Notes under the pieces: model-generated
What the model was told of the DNA's origin: nothing
The model's database searches: none
The model's input: the letters and a program-made list of their open reading frames with translations, nothing else
Shown: positions 6,519 to 14,574 of the stretch, piece after piece
How the letters are laid out: each line of letters starts with the position of its first letter
Numbering within the stretch: the stretch's first letter is position 1
From: Sinorhizobium sp.
Lineage (GTDB): Bacteria > Pseudomonadota > Alphaproteobacteria > Rhizobiales > Rhizobiaceae
Assembly: GCA_031178305.1 (NCBI GenBank)
Contig: JAPSJG010000019.1
Span: forward strand, 1-19,701
DNA length: 19,701 nucleotides
Direction: 5' to 3'
Position numbers and translations under genes: made by a program

Positions 6519-9500
6519 TCAGCTGAAGCGCCCGGCGGCGTGGGCGAGCATCGTGTAGACCTTGCCCGTATCGGAGGTCAGGTAGGTCTGGGTGATGCGC
6601 TTGTCGGGATCGTTGCGGGCCACGTCGGCGAGCAGCTTCTCGAAGTCGGCGATGTAGCGGTCGACCGCCGTGCGGAATTCAGGCTCGCGGTCGTATTTGC
6701 GCTTGATCTCGTCGAAGGTCTGCTGGCCCTTCAGCGTGTAGAGGCGACGGGTAAAGACGTCCCGCTCGCCCCGCTGATAGCGGCGCCATAGTTCTACCGA
6801 AGCGTCGTGGTCGATCGCCCGGGCAATGTCGACCGAAAGCGAATTCAGCGATTCGACGACGTGGCGCGGATTGCGGCTGTCGCTCGGGCGGGTGACCGGC
6901 TGGCCTTCGGCTGGCCGCTGGCGGGCGACCGGCGGCTCCTCCTCACGGGAGGCGGCGCGCAACAGGTCGCGCATCCAGCCGCCGCCTTCCTCGACGCGCT
7001 CTTCGACCGCGGGCGCGCGGGCAGGCTGCAGCGGCCGTGTCGCCTGCTCCGGGCCAAGGCTGCCGCGCAGAGCGCTGGAGGCGGACGGCTGGGACGCCGG
7101 CTGTACCGGCGCGACAGGCTGCGGCGCCGGCTGTACCGGCGCGACAGGATGCGGCGCCGGCTGTACCGGCGCGACAGGATGCGGCGCCGGCTGCTGAACC
7201 GTGCGGGGAGGCGCGGCAGTCGCAACTGCGGCGGCTGCCTGCTGGCGCACCGGCTGAGCAATTTCGAGCTGCATCGACGACTTGCCGATAATCTCGGAGA
7301 GCTCCTGCAGGGCCTTGATCTGCTCGCCGACGGCGCGCCGCATCAGCGCTGCATTCTCCTTGGCCTCTTCCGGCAGATCGAATGCTCCGCGCTTCAGCTC
7401 CTCGCGGGTCACGTCGAGCTCCTTGCGGATTTCGCCGGCGGAGCGACGGATGTCTTCGGTCGCGCCGCTGAAGCGGTTGATCGCCTCGTCGATCGCCTGG
7501 CGAACGACCTCGCGCAACTGCGTCGCAACGCCGTCCGACTTCTTGCCGCTTTCCGCGAGCATGCGCTCGATCTCGGAGACGGAGGCGCCGATGCCGCTGC
7601 GCAGCCGGGAAGCGACCTCGTTTGCGCGCTCTTCCGCATTGGCGAAGGCGCCTTGAAGCGCCTGGCCGGCTTCATCGCCAGCCTTGGCGACCGCCTGCCG
7701 CATCGCCTCGGAGGCGCCGAGTGCGCGGCCCTCGACCTGGGACAAGGTCCTGTTGACCTCGGCAATGGAGCCTTCCACGCCGGAGCGCAGTGTATCCGCA
7801 ATCTCGCGTGAGCGTTCTTCGGCGCGCGAGAAGGCGCCGTCCATCGACGCCGCAGCCTCCTCGCCCGCCTGGGCGAGGGCATGGCGCATGGCCTCCGCGG
7901 CCTCCGCGGCGCGCTGCTCTGTGCTCGACAGCAGCTGGCCGACATCGGAGAAAGAGGTCTGAATGCCGCTGCGCAACTTTCCTGCGACTTGGTTCGATCG
8001 CTCCTCGGCGCGCTGGAAGGCGCCGTCGACGAAGCCCTCGAGCGCGCGCATCGTCCGCTCGATTTCTTCCGAACGCTGTACGAGGCCGACGGAGAGGGTG
8101 CGAAGTGCGTCTTGTCGCTCCTCGAGCGTGCTGGCGAGGTTTGACTGAGCCGCAGCCAAAAGCTGGGAAGCCTGGCCAAGCACTTTCGAATGGTCGTCGA
8201 AGCGGCCGACAATGCCGGCGACTTGCGAGAGCGTGGAGGCGGAGATGTCGGAGAGTTTGTCGACCTTGCCTTCGATGAGGCGGGTGGTGGTGGACAGCAT
8301 ATCCGACGCCTGCTGCGTCGATTCGGAGAATTTGGCCGCGGTTGCCCCGAGGCGTTGATCCATCTCGCCGAGATTGTTGCTTGCCTGTTCGACCACCGAT
8401 GAAATTGCCGAATTGCTTGCCGTGAGCTGGTCGATCAGCCCCATTGCCGTCGATTGCAGACGGTTTTCGACCATCTTCATGGCCTTGGCAGTGTCCTCGG
8501 CCCGGAGCGAGATGGCATCCAGCGTTTCACCGGTCCGCGCCGTGATGGCGTTGACGAGCGCGGAGCTTTCCGCACGCAAGCGGTCGGCGCTCTCGCTGGT
8601 GAGGGCGGCAATGCGCTCCGCGGCCTCTTTGCCGGTCGCCGCATATTGCTCGATCACCGGCCGCGCCTTTTCGTCAAGCAGACGGGAGAGCTCGAGCGAG
8701 CGGCCGGCAAGCATCGAATTCAGCTCGCGGGTGCTCTCATCGAGCGCGCTGCGGATCGACTGGCCCCGCGCGTCGAGCGCCTTCTCGGCATCCGTGAGGC
8801 TCTGCTGGATGTTCTGAGTGTGGTTTGCCACCTGGCTGTGAGTCGCGGCGAGGCGAGCGGTTGCCGTATCGGCCGCTTCGGTGACTGAGCGGGCGAGGTC
8901 CGCATGCCGCGCGGCCGTTGCCGAGGCGGTCTCCTCAAGCGAGGCTGCGAATTCGGCGTTGCGTGTGGCTAGCGTGCTTGCGAAATCCGCGCCGGTCCTC
9001 GACAGGAGTTCTGCCGAACGTGCGGCCTCAGCGTCCATCTCCTGCGCGGCCTCGCCGACGGCGCCGCGCAAGCTGGTGACGAGTGCAGCCGCCTTGCCTT
9101 CAAGCGTCCGGTTGACGTTTTCGAGGCCGATGTTGAGCGCCCGATCCATCGTGCCGAGGCGCTCCTCGATGCGCCCGGCGCCCGTTTCGATCACAGAGGA
9201 AATGCGCTCCGCGGCTGTTTCGCTGATCCGGTCAATCTCGCCCGCGCGCTCGCCAAGGGTTTCGACAATGCGCTGACCCGCGCCGTCGACGATGGAATTG
9301 ACGCTTCCGACGCTGTCGCGGATGCGGCCTTCGAGCGAGCCGAGGCTCGACTCGATACGTGCGCCGGTGTCCTCGACGACGGCGTTGACGCTGCCGACAC
9401 TGCCTCGAATGCGCTCTTCGAGCGAGCCGAGCGTCGTCTCGATCCGGCTGCCCGTGTCATCGACGATGGTGGTGACGGTAGTGACGCTGTCGCGTACGCG

Positions 9501-12500
9501 GTCTTCGAGCGAGCCGAGGCTCGATTCGATGCGAGCGCCGGTGTTGTCGAGGCGGCTGTTGATGCCGTTGATCGAGATATCGACCCGATGGGTGAGCGAG
9601 TCAGCCGCGAGGCTGATCTGGTCGGCCGTTTCGGCGAGGCGCTCCGCTATGTTGCCCGTGGTCGAGCGCATGCGCGCATCGAGGGCTTCGGTGCTGCGGT
9701 CGATGGCGCCCGCGATCGCGGATTGCCGCTCCTCGAGCGTCATTTCCAGCATGCTGGCACTGGTCGCAAGTGTCGTTGCCACCGCCATGGATTGGTCGGA
9801 CAGAAGCTCTTCCAATTGCTCGCGCCCTTGGCCAACAGCAACATTGATCGCATTGATCCGGTCGTCGAGCGTCGAGCGGATCTGGTCGTGGCTCGTTGCT
9901 AGCGTATCGCGCAAGTGCTCCGCTTTGCCGGAAAGCGTCTGCTCGATCTCGGCCGCCTTGCCGGCAAGCGATTGCGTCGCCTCCGAGGTGCGCGCCGTAA
10001 GCGCCTCGGCGATCTCGGCGCTGGTGCCCGTCAGGGCATCGGAAATCTTGCTGACACGGCTGCTCAGGTCCTCCGCGATGCGAGCACTCGTGTCGGTCAG
10101 CGTATCGGCAATCTGGTTCACGCGCCCGCCGAGATTTTCGGCGACCTGGGATACGTTCTGCGAGAGCTTGTTTTCGATCTCGCCGACGCGGTCTGTCATG
10201 GTCTCGGCAACGGCCATCGCCCGGAAGGTGAGGTTGTCGGCGACATCCTCGGCATGGCGGCTCAGCGAGTCCGCCATCTCGTTGGCGCGCGCCGACATGG
10301 TCGAGTTGATCTGAGCCGCACGCTCGGAGAGCACTCCATCGAGCGCCGCCGTTTGGCTGGCCAGCGTATCGGTAATTCTCTGGCTACGCTCGGAGAGCAC
10401 GCCGTCCAGCGCGGCCGTCTGGCTGGTGAGCGTCTCGGCGATTGCCTGGCTACGCTGGGAGAGCACGCCGTCCAGCGCGGCCGTCTGGCTGGTGAGCGTA
10501 TCGGTGATCGCCCGGCTGCGCTCGGACAGCACCCCGTCAAGGGCGGCCGCCTTGCTGGTCAGCGTCTCGGCGATTGCCTGGCTGCGCTCGGACAGCACGC
10601 CTTCCAGAGCTGCCGCCTGGCTGCCGAGCGTATCGGAGATCGCCTGACCGCGTTCGGAGAGGACGCGCTCGAGCCGCTCGGCCGTATCGCCGACGACACC
10701 CTCAAAGGCGCTGGTGCCGGAGGAAAGGGCTGCCGTGAGCGCGGCGGTGCGCTCGGAAAGCGTGTTGTCGAGGCGATGCTGGCTGGCGGCAATGGCGCTG
10801 GTGATTTCGTCGGTGGAGCCGGTGAGCGTCTGCTCGATGCGGGCATGGGCCGATTGCAGGCCGCCGATGAAGGCGGATGTCCGCGAGTCGAGGCCTTCGG
10901 TCAGCCGTTGCTCGCTGGTGGTGAGTGCTTCGGCGAGAGCATCCGCGCGCTGGCCGAAACCGCTCTCGATACGCTCTTGCGCGTCCTTGAGCGCTCCCAT
11001 GAGCGAGCCGGTCTTTTCGGAAAGCACGCCGTCGATGCGTTGGTGGGCATCGCCAATGAAATTGCTGAGCTCCGACGTGCGGTTGCCGATCGTCTCCTCG
11101 ATGAAGTCATGCGTCGCGCCGAGCGCCGTTGCCAGCGTCAGGGATTGATCCGAAAGCGCCGAACCGATCTTCTCGATGCTGCCGTCAAGGGTGTTGCCGA
11201 TCGCGTCCGCGCCGCTGGAAACGGTCTCGTTGATGCGGTGCAGGCTTTCCATCAACTTGGTGTCGAGCGTGTTCGCCCGTTTGTCGAAGGCGCTCGCAAA
11301 TTCCTGGAAGCGCTCGTCGAAGGCGCTCGCCAAATGCCCGACGGTCGTCTGCAGCTTTTCTTCGAAGAAGCCGCCTCTCAAGTCGAGATCCATGATCGCG
11401 TCATCGGCGCTCGATTTGAGGCTCTGGCGGAAGCTCGCTCCTTTTTCGTCAAGCGCCGCGTTGAGCGACTTCAGCACCTCATCGAGACCGCCGGCAATTG
11501 CCTGCTGGCCGACATTGAGGCTCTCGTTCAGGTCGCGCGTGCGGGCGATCAGGGTCTCGTTCAGCTGGCGCGCGCGCTCGTTGAGCGCGGCATTGAGCTT
11601 TTCGGTATTGGAGTCGAGGGTGGATGCGCGGGTTTCGAACTGGGTTAGCAGTTGCTCGCCGCGTTTCGTCAACGTCTCGCTGAGGGCGTCGAGGCGGGCG
11701 TCGAATTCGTTGCTGAGGTTCGTTCCGGTGCTTGCCAGACCGGAAAGCAGCGCATCGGTGCGGCTGGACAGCATGGTCCCGATGGTCTGCAGAGCGTGAT
11801 CCGACTTCTCGCTCAAGGCCGCAGCGCGCGTGTCGATCAATGATGCGAAGGCCTCGCCGGACACCGCGATGCGCGAGGCAATGTCTTCGCTTGCAAGTTC
11901 GAGGTCGTCCTTCAGCTTGCTATGGGCTCCGGCAATCGCCGAGCGGATGCGCTCGGAATGGCCGATGATCGCTTCGCGCTCGAGCCCGAGTTCCTGGACG
12001 AGGGTGCGTACGCGCATCTCGTTGTCGCTGTAGCTGCGTTCAAGCGCGTTGACCTCGGAATGGACCAGGGCCTCGAGTTCGGTCGCGCGGGCGATCGTAC
12101 GCTCGATACCTTCGTTCATGGCGGACACTTCTCGACGAACCGCCTGGCCGACCGTCATCACGCGGTCGGCGGCGGCGGTCTCCGGTTCCGCCAGCCGCAG
12201 AGCGACCTCGGCCATCGAGCGCGCCGCATTGCGCAGTTCCTGGGCACGCGCGATCATGATCGCGAAGGAGAAGAAGAGCATGACGGGCAGCGCGATACCG
12301 AGCAGGATACCGATCGCGCCGGGCGTTGCCGCGAGATCGCCGAGCGAGCGAATCTGCCAGATCTGCGGCGCATAGAGCAGGTGCGCTATGCCGAGGCCGG
12401 CAAGCGCCCAAACCGCGGATATGCCGCCGGCGACCCGGATCGCTGCGCGATTGGCGCGCCCTTCAAAGGAACGGAGCACCGCGGCGGGAGATCTGCGCGT

Positions 12501-12794
12501 ATCGTCATTGGCCGGCGAAAGCGGCGGCTGCTTCGGAGAGGGCTCGGAGGCGACAGGGCGCGCGGTCTCCGGCTCGCGCACTGTCCTGGAGCCTTCCTGT
12601 TGGGCCCTCGCAGGGCGTGCCTGACCGGATGCAGCCGCTTTCGTGCTTGGCTCGGACACCAGTTCCTCCGGATCATCCAAGGAAGTCTTATCGTTCAAGG
12701 TCGACTTCAGGTCGTCAAAGTCGATCTTCAGCGCTGCTTCCAGAGCCTGGAAAGCCTTTTCGTCGATCGACTCGTTGCTCTTCTTCGTCGCCAT
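6519..12794 (-). CDS. rgsE: growth pole ring protein GPR/RgsE (giant membrane-anchored coiled-coil protein)
   Basis: A 2091-residue protein. The ATG at 12794 gives MATKKSNE and has GTGAGG upstream; a 33-residue extension to 12893 lacks support. An acidic, disordered region (1-110) is followed by two membrane segments (about 119-141 and 157-183). A very long Ala/Glu/Ser/Thr-rich coiled coil of apolipoprotein-like repeats spans about 190-1850. Within it, 22-residue repeats lie near 700-830, 29-residue repeats at 1085-1171 and 62-residue repeats near 1588-1745. A Pro-rich linker (about 1865-1900) leads to a conserved C-terminal block (about 1975-2091). Length and architecture match Agrobacterium GPR, which forms a ring at the growth pole and is needed for polarity, and its Sinorhizobium homologue RgsE. 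That identity rests on remembered literature and architecture, not a search. No assembled partners lie beside it except an HPt gene. Confidence 0.87.
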   Translation of the reverse strand: MATKKSNESIDEKAFQALEAALKIDFDDLKSTLNDKTSLDDPEELVSEPSTKAAASGQARPARAQQEGSRTVREPETARPVASEPSPKQPPLSPANDDTRRSPAAVLRSFEGRANRAAIRVAGGISAVWALAGLGIAHLLYAPQIWQIRSLGDLAATPGAIGILLGIALPVMLFFSFAIMIARAQELRNAARSMAEVALRLAEPETAAADRVMTVGQAVRREVSAMNEGIERTIARATELEALVHSEVNALERSYSDNEMRVRTLVQELGLEREAIIGHSERIRSAIAGAHSKLKDDLELASEDIASRIAVSGEAFASLIDTRAAALSEKSDHALQTIGTMLSSRTDALLSGLASTGTNLSNEFDARLDALSETLTKRGEQLLTQFETRASTLDSNTEKLNAALNERARQLNETLIARTRDLNESLNVGQQAIAGGLDEVLKSLNAALDEKGASFRQSLKSSADDAIMDLDLRGGFFEEKLQTTVGHLASAFDERFQEFASAFDKRANTLDTKLMESLHRINETVSSGADAIGNTLDGSIEKIGSALSDQSLTLATALGATHDFIEETIGNRTSELSNFIGDAHQRIDGVLSEKTGSLMGALKDAQERIESGFGQRADALAEALTTSEQRLTEGLDSRTSAFIGGLQSAHARIEQTLTGSTDEITSAIAASQHRLDNTLSERTAALTAALSSGTSAFEGVVGDTAERLERVLSERGQAISDTLGSQAAALEGVLSERSQAIAETLTSKAAALDGVLSERSRAITDTLTSQTAALDGVLSQRSQAIAETLTSQTAALDGVLSERSQRITDTLASQTAALDGVLSERAAQINSTMSARANEMADSLSRHAEDVADNLTFRAMAVAETMTDRVGEIENKLSQNVSQVAENLGGRVNQIADTLTDTSARIAEDLSSRVSKISDALTGTSAEIAEALTARTSEATQSLAGKAAEIEQTLSGKAEHLRDTLATSHDQIRSTLDDRINAINVAVGQGREQLEELLSDQSMAVATTLATSASMLEMTLEERQSAIAGAIDRSTEALDARMRSTTGNIAERLAETADQISLAADSLTHRVDISINGINSRLDNTGARIESSLGSLEDRVRDSVTTVTTIVDDTGSRIETTLGSLEERIRGSVGSVNAVVEDTGARIESSLGSLEGRIRDSVGSVNSIVDGAGQRIVETLGERAGEIDRISETAAERISSVIETGAGRIEERLGTMDRALNIGLENVNRTLEGKAAALVTSLRGAVGEAAQEMDAEAARSAELLSRTGADFASTLATRNAEFAASLEETASATAARHADLARSVTEAADTATARLAATHSQVANHTQNIQQSLTDAEKALDARGQSIRSALDESTRELNSMLAGRSLELSRLLDEKARPVIEQYAATGKEAAERIAALTSESADRLRAESSALVNAITARTGETLDAISLRAEDTAKAMKMVENRLQSTAMGLIDQLTASNSAISSVVEQASNNLGEMDQRLGATAAKFSESTQQASDMLSTTTRLIEGKVDKLSDISASTLSQVAGIVGRFDDHSKVLGQASQLLAAAQSNLASTLEERQDALRTLSVGLVQRSEEIERTMRALEGFVDGAFQRAEERSNQVAGKLRSGIQTSFSDVGQLLSSTEQRAAEAAEAMRHALAQAGEEAAASMDGAFSRAEERSREIADTLRSGVEGSIAEVNRTLSQVEGRALGASEAMRQAVAKAGDEAGQALQGAFANAEERANEVASRLRSGIGASVSEIERMLAESGKKSDGVATQLREVVRQAIDEAINRFSGATEDIRRSAGEIRKELDVTREELKRGAFDLPEEAKENAALMRRAVGEQIKALQELSEIIGKSSMQLEIAQPVRQQAAAAVATAAPPRTVQQPAPHPVAPVQPAPHPVAPVQPAPQPVAPVQPASQPSASSALRGSLGPEQATRPLQPARAPAVEERVEEGGGWMRDLLRAASREEEPPVARQRPAEGQPVTRPSDSRNPRHVVESLNSLSVDIARAIDHDASVELWRRYQRGERDVFTRRLYTLKGQQTFDEIKRKYDREPEFRTAVDRYIADFEKLLADVARNDPDKRITQTYLTSDTGKVYTMLAHAAGRFS
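7101..7190 (-). repeat. 30-bp tandem repeats coding the Pro-rich linker of RgsE
   Basis: Three consecutive 30-bp units (7101-7130, 7131-7160, 7161-7190) differ at a single base. A partial unit precedes them. They encode repeats of about ten residues, PAPHPVAPVQ, between the coiled coil and the C-terminal block. Near-identity at third positions indicates recent duplication or slippage, so unit number may vary between strains. Confidence 0.95.
7560..8030 (-). repeat. 186-bp (62-residue) repeats in the RgsE coiled coil
   Basis: The motif GAF.RAEER recurs at exact 186-bp spacing (the matching GCGCC codons lie near 8020, 7834 and 7648). This gives two full copies and a half of a 62-residue unit. 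The protein copies share AEERS, LRSG and EAMR segments but differ widely at DNA level, so this duplication is older than the 30-bp array. Confidence 0.85.
9282..9542 (-). repeat. 87-bp (29-residue) repeats in the RgsE coiled coil
   Basis: Three consecutive units (9456-9542, 9369-9455, 9282-9368) encode variants of TGARIESSLGSLEDRVRDSV plus a variable end. The shared AGCGAGCCGAG box recurs every 87 bases. The 29-residue period differs from the 22-residue units further upstream in the gene. Confidence 0.9.
10300..10690 (-). repeat. 66-bp (22-residue) repeats in the RgsE coiled coil
   Basis: The box GAGAGCAC or a close variant recurs at 10327, 10393, 10459, 10525, 10591 and 10657, exactly 66 bases apart. 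Each unit encodes a version of AALDGVLSERSQAIAETLTS. A 22-residue period is that of apolipoprotein A-type amphipathic helices, consistent with the apolipoprotein-like domains reported for GPR. Confidence 0.93.
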
Positions 12795-12982
12795 TGGGTA
12801 CGCCTCACTACTTTTGCCCACTGATGGCAGCCTCCTTGGCGCCGCCGGGCCGCAAAGACATGCTGAACAGGGCGGTAACGACAAGACACGCACATCGCGG
12901 CTGCGCGGTCCTGACGGATCACCGATTGCATTGCCTCGATGGAATATCCCCAGACGCCGCGTCGGGACATCGGGCGCTGAGC

Positions 12983-12991
12983 TTATCCACC
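12983..12991 (+). promoter_or_regulatory. DnaA-box-like word
   Basis: TTATCCACC differs at one position from the canonical DnaA box TTATCCACA. It lies about 190 bases upstream of the rgsE start. A single such match can arise by chance in a region this long. Confidence 0.25.
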
Positions 12992-13093
12992 AGAACAGTT
13001 GCCATTTTCATATGCAGACCTGCTCCTAACCGTATCGTAGTGGCACATTAGCCCGGTTCTTACAATTAAGCGCAATCCGCATTCACTAAATTC

Positions 13094-13109
13094 CTAACGG
13101 TCTCTTAAC
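13094..13109 (+). promoter_or_regulatory. candidate CtrA binding site
   Basis: CTAA, seven bases, then TTAAC: one mismatch from the classic alphaproteobacterial CtrA site TTAA-N7-TTAAC. It is 182 bases upstream of the HPt start and 300 bases upstream of rgsE. Confidence 0.4.
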
Positions 13110-13154
13110 AAAAGCGACGGGGTAAAGCCCTGAAACGCAAGGAAATCAACCGCT

Positions 13155-13172
13155 TTAACAAGCGTTAACCAT
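13155..13172 (+). promoter_or_regulatory. candidate CtrA binding site with TTAACCAT half
   Basis: TTAA at 13155-13158 and TTAACCAT at 13165-13172 are separated by six bases. TTAACCAT is, from memory, the strong half-motif seen for CtrA in rhizobia. The spacing is one base short of the canonical seven, so binding may rest on the second half. It lies 119 bases before the HPt start. Confidence 0.45.
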
Positions 13173-13290
13173 TCCCGGAGATTTCTGCCCCGATTGTGCA
13201 GGCCCTTTAAGCCGATGGCAGCGCCGCCCGGCGATGATACCCGTCCGAAAACGGTGCGGTCTCACAATGCGTTATTGAAAGGGGAAATCC

Positions 13291-13659
13291 ATGCCGGCAC
13301 TCAAGGTAGCCTTCGAGGCGCCCGATAATACCGGACGCTCCATTCGTTCCGCAAGAACACCGATCGATTTTATACACCTCGCCAGGCAGACGTTGGGGGA
13401 CAAAGGGCTGGAGCTGGAAATCCTGCAGCTCTTCGCGCGACAGGCGCGCCTAGCGATGACGGAGATCATGGGAGGCGGGGTGGAGCGGCGCCGACAGGCG
13501 GCCCACCGGCTCAAAGGTGCGGCGCTCGCCATAGGGGCAGCTGGCATTGCCGACGCCGCGGCCGCGATCGAAGCGCAGCCGGCGGATTTGATGTTGCAGG
13601 GCGAACTCGGTGCCGCCGTTCTCGAAACAGAGGTCTTCATCCTGAAACTTTGCCGCTGA
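13291..13659 (+). CDS. single-domain histidine phosphotransfer (HPt) protein
   Basis: A 122-residue protein. The HPt signature AAHRLKGAALAIGA places the phospho-accepting histidine at His72, inside a predicted helical bundle (about residues 25-120). The N-terminal 20 residues look disordered. HPt proteins pass phosphoryl groups between receiver domains in multistep phosphorelays. This one has no kinase or regulator next to it, so it would act in trans. It is shorter than, and not obviously like, the dimeric phosphotransferase ChpT. It is divergent from rgsE across a region with CtrA-like sites. The start is supported by AAGGGGA a few bases upstream. Its partners are unknown; the cell-cycle link is inference from position. 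Confidence 0.88.
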   Translation: MPALKVAFEAPDNTGRSIRSARTPIDFIHLARQTLGDKGLELEILQLFARQARLAMTEIMGGGVERRRQAAHRLKGAALAIGAAGIADAAAAIEAQPADLMLQGELGAAVLETEVFILKLCR

Positions 13660-13704
13660 CTTCGGAGTTCCCCAATGCGTCGCTGGGTATTCCGGGCGCC
13701 CGCA

Positions 13705-13806
13705 CTGCAGCGCCGCGCGTCTTGTTCATACGCGCAAGATCGCTGTAGCCCTTTGAATCGCTGCATGTCTTTGTCCTTATCGAGGTCGATTTAGGGAGAC
13801 ATGCAG
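13705..13806. repeat. intergenic mosaic repeat: stem-loop module plus palindrome
   Basis: The first module (13705-13770), with GCGCGTC...ACGCGC near its left end, recurs in inverted orientation at 18050-18116. The second module (13761-13806) is a long hairpin: CTGCATGTCT (13761-13770) and AGACATGCAG (13797-13806) are perfect inverted copies, with further pairing inside. From memory, this kind of sequence recurs many times in Sinorhizobium intergenic regions; the named family was not checked. Confidence 0.75.
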
Positions 13807-13919
13807 TAGATCACGATGATTTTAGGTCGGATCGGCCTAATCATAAACCTGATCGATTTTAAGAAGGTGGCGCGGGATGCGGCAGAAACACGCACACTTT
13901 TCCTCATCCGCGCTATCGT
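13806..13919. repeat. intergenic repeat, copy 1 (left of the ferredoxin gene)
   Basis: About 114 bases starting GTAGATCA and ending ATCCGCGCTATC. A near-palindrome built on TTTTAGGTCGGATC lies at its left, and GGCGCGGGAT and ACTTTTCCTCATCC blocks lie to the right. It is matched in the same orientation and block order by 14408-14515. It joins directly to the palindrome ending at 13806, giving a mosaic. Confidence 0.8.
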
Positions 13920-14061
13920 CAGCGCCGCGAGGCCCACGGGCCCGTGTTGACTGGCTGGCCGATTTGTTGGAAGAAGCGGCCAGGCCTCCGGGCGCTGCGA
14001 CGCCTGCACCGCAGGCTCTCGCATTCGCCGGCTGATCCATCAATCCAATCCGGAACGAGAA

Positions 14062-14382
14062 ATGACAAAACTTACGATCGTAGCCTTTGACGGCACGCGC
14101 CACGAACTCGACGTCGAGAACGGCTCCACGGTCATGGAGAATGCGATTCGCAATTCTGTGCCAGGCATCGAGGCCGAATGCGGTGGCGCCTGCGCCTGCG
14201 CGACCTGTCATGTCTATGTCGACGAGGCCTGGGCGACCACCGTCGGCGCTCCGGAGGCAATGGAAGAGGATATGCTGGACTTCGCCTATGACGTACGGCC
14301 GACGTCGCGTCTGTCCTGCCAGATCAAGATGAGCGAGGCCCTGGATGGGCTGGTTGTTCATGTGCCTGAACGACAGGCCTGA
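14062..14382 (+). CDS. [2Fe-2S] ferredoxin, adrenodoxin type
   Basis: A 106-residue ferredoxin. The cluster ligands fit the adrenodoxin/putidaredoxin pattern: Cys40, Cys46 and Cys49 (C-x5-C-x2-C in CGGACACATC) and Cys86 in RLSCQI. An extra Cys44 sits inside the loop. The beta-grasp fold is suggested by KLTIVAFDGTRHEL at the N-terminus and the MSEALDGLVVHVPE ending. Such ferredoxins donate electrons to cytochrome P450s or serve iron-sulfur cluster assembly. No P450, reductase or isc/suf gene is in the window, so the partner is unknown. The gene stands alone, flanked on both sides by copies of the same intergenic repeat. Length is normal for the family. Confidence 0.95.
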   Translation: MTKLTIVAFDGTRHELDVENGSTVMENAIRNSVPGIEAECGGACACATCHVYVDEAWATTVGAPEAMEEDMLDFAYDVRPTSRLSCQIKMSEALDGLVVHVPERQA

Positions 14383-14407
14383 ATTGCCCGACGGGGGTAG
14401 GCGGCTC

Positions 14408-14515
14408 GTAGATCATCATCATTTTAGGTCGCATCGATCTAAAGCCGATTCTACGACTTTGGCGCGGGATACGGGCAAAAACCGCGCAGACTTTTCCTCA
14501 TCCCGCGCTATCTCG
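14408..14515. repeat. intergenic repeat, copy 2 (right of the ferredoxin gene)
   Basis: This begins GTAGATCATCATCATTTTAG, with the near-palindrome TTTAGGTCG...CGATCTAAA. It continues with GGCGCGGGAT, ACTTTTCCTCATCC and GCGCTATC blocks in the same order as copy 1 at 13806-13919. Small indels separate the copies. It begins 25 bases after the ferredoxin stop. Confidence 0.8.
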
Positions 14516-14538
14516 CTACTTCCTGTGAGACCCCGCAC

Positions 14539-14574
14539 AAAAAATGCCTCGCTGGTCCAACGACGAGCGAGGCA
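14539..14574 (-). terminator. strong intrinsic terminator, minus strand
   Basis: On the minus strand TGCCTCGCT pairs perfectly with AGCGAGGCA (9 bp, 14545-14553 with 14566-14574), followed at once by six T. No protein-coding gene on the minus strand ends here: the nearest stop upstream is more than 340 bases away, at 14922. It therefore most likely terminates a small RNA. Confidence 0.8.

Larger units (their letters stand above)
12795..13290. promoter_or_regulatory. divergent control region between rgsE and the HPt gene
   Basis: This 496-base region contains no convincing gene and must hold both promoters. The half near the HPt gene (13040-13200) is clearly more AT-rich than its surroundings and contains repeated TTAA words. 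The notable parts are two CtrA-like sites and a DnaA-box-like word, listed separately. The HPt ribosome binding site AAGGGGA lies at about 13279-13285. I could not fix -35/-10 hexamers with confidence. Confidence 0.6.

Noticed and set aside
10300..10690. Regularly spaced 66-bp repeats considered as a CRISPR-like array
   Set aside because: Repeat and 'spacer' are both conserved, the period is an exact multiple of three, and the whole lies in one long reading frame. It is a protein repeat.
9915..11648. Long plus-strand open frame (577 codons) inside rgsE, with other long antisense frames around it
   Set aside because: It is the reverse of the repeated rgsE coding region. Biased GC-rich repeats keep the opposite frame open, and the product is Arg/Gly-rich with no recognisable domain.
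13272..13766. Minus-strand frame of 164 codons over the HPt gene
   Set aside because: The HPt gene on the other strand has a clear signature and ribosome binding site. The antisense product is Ser/Arg-rich and unlike any protein I know.
13806..14515. Ferredoxin with repeated flanks considered as a transposon or integron cassette
   Set aside because: There is no transposase, integrase, target duplication or attC-like site. The flanking repeats resemble widespread intergenic elements.
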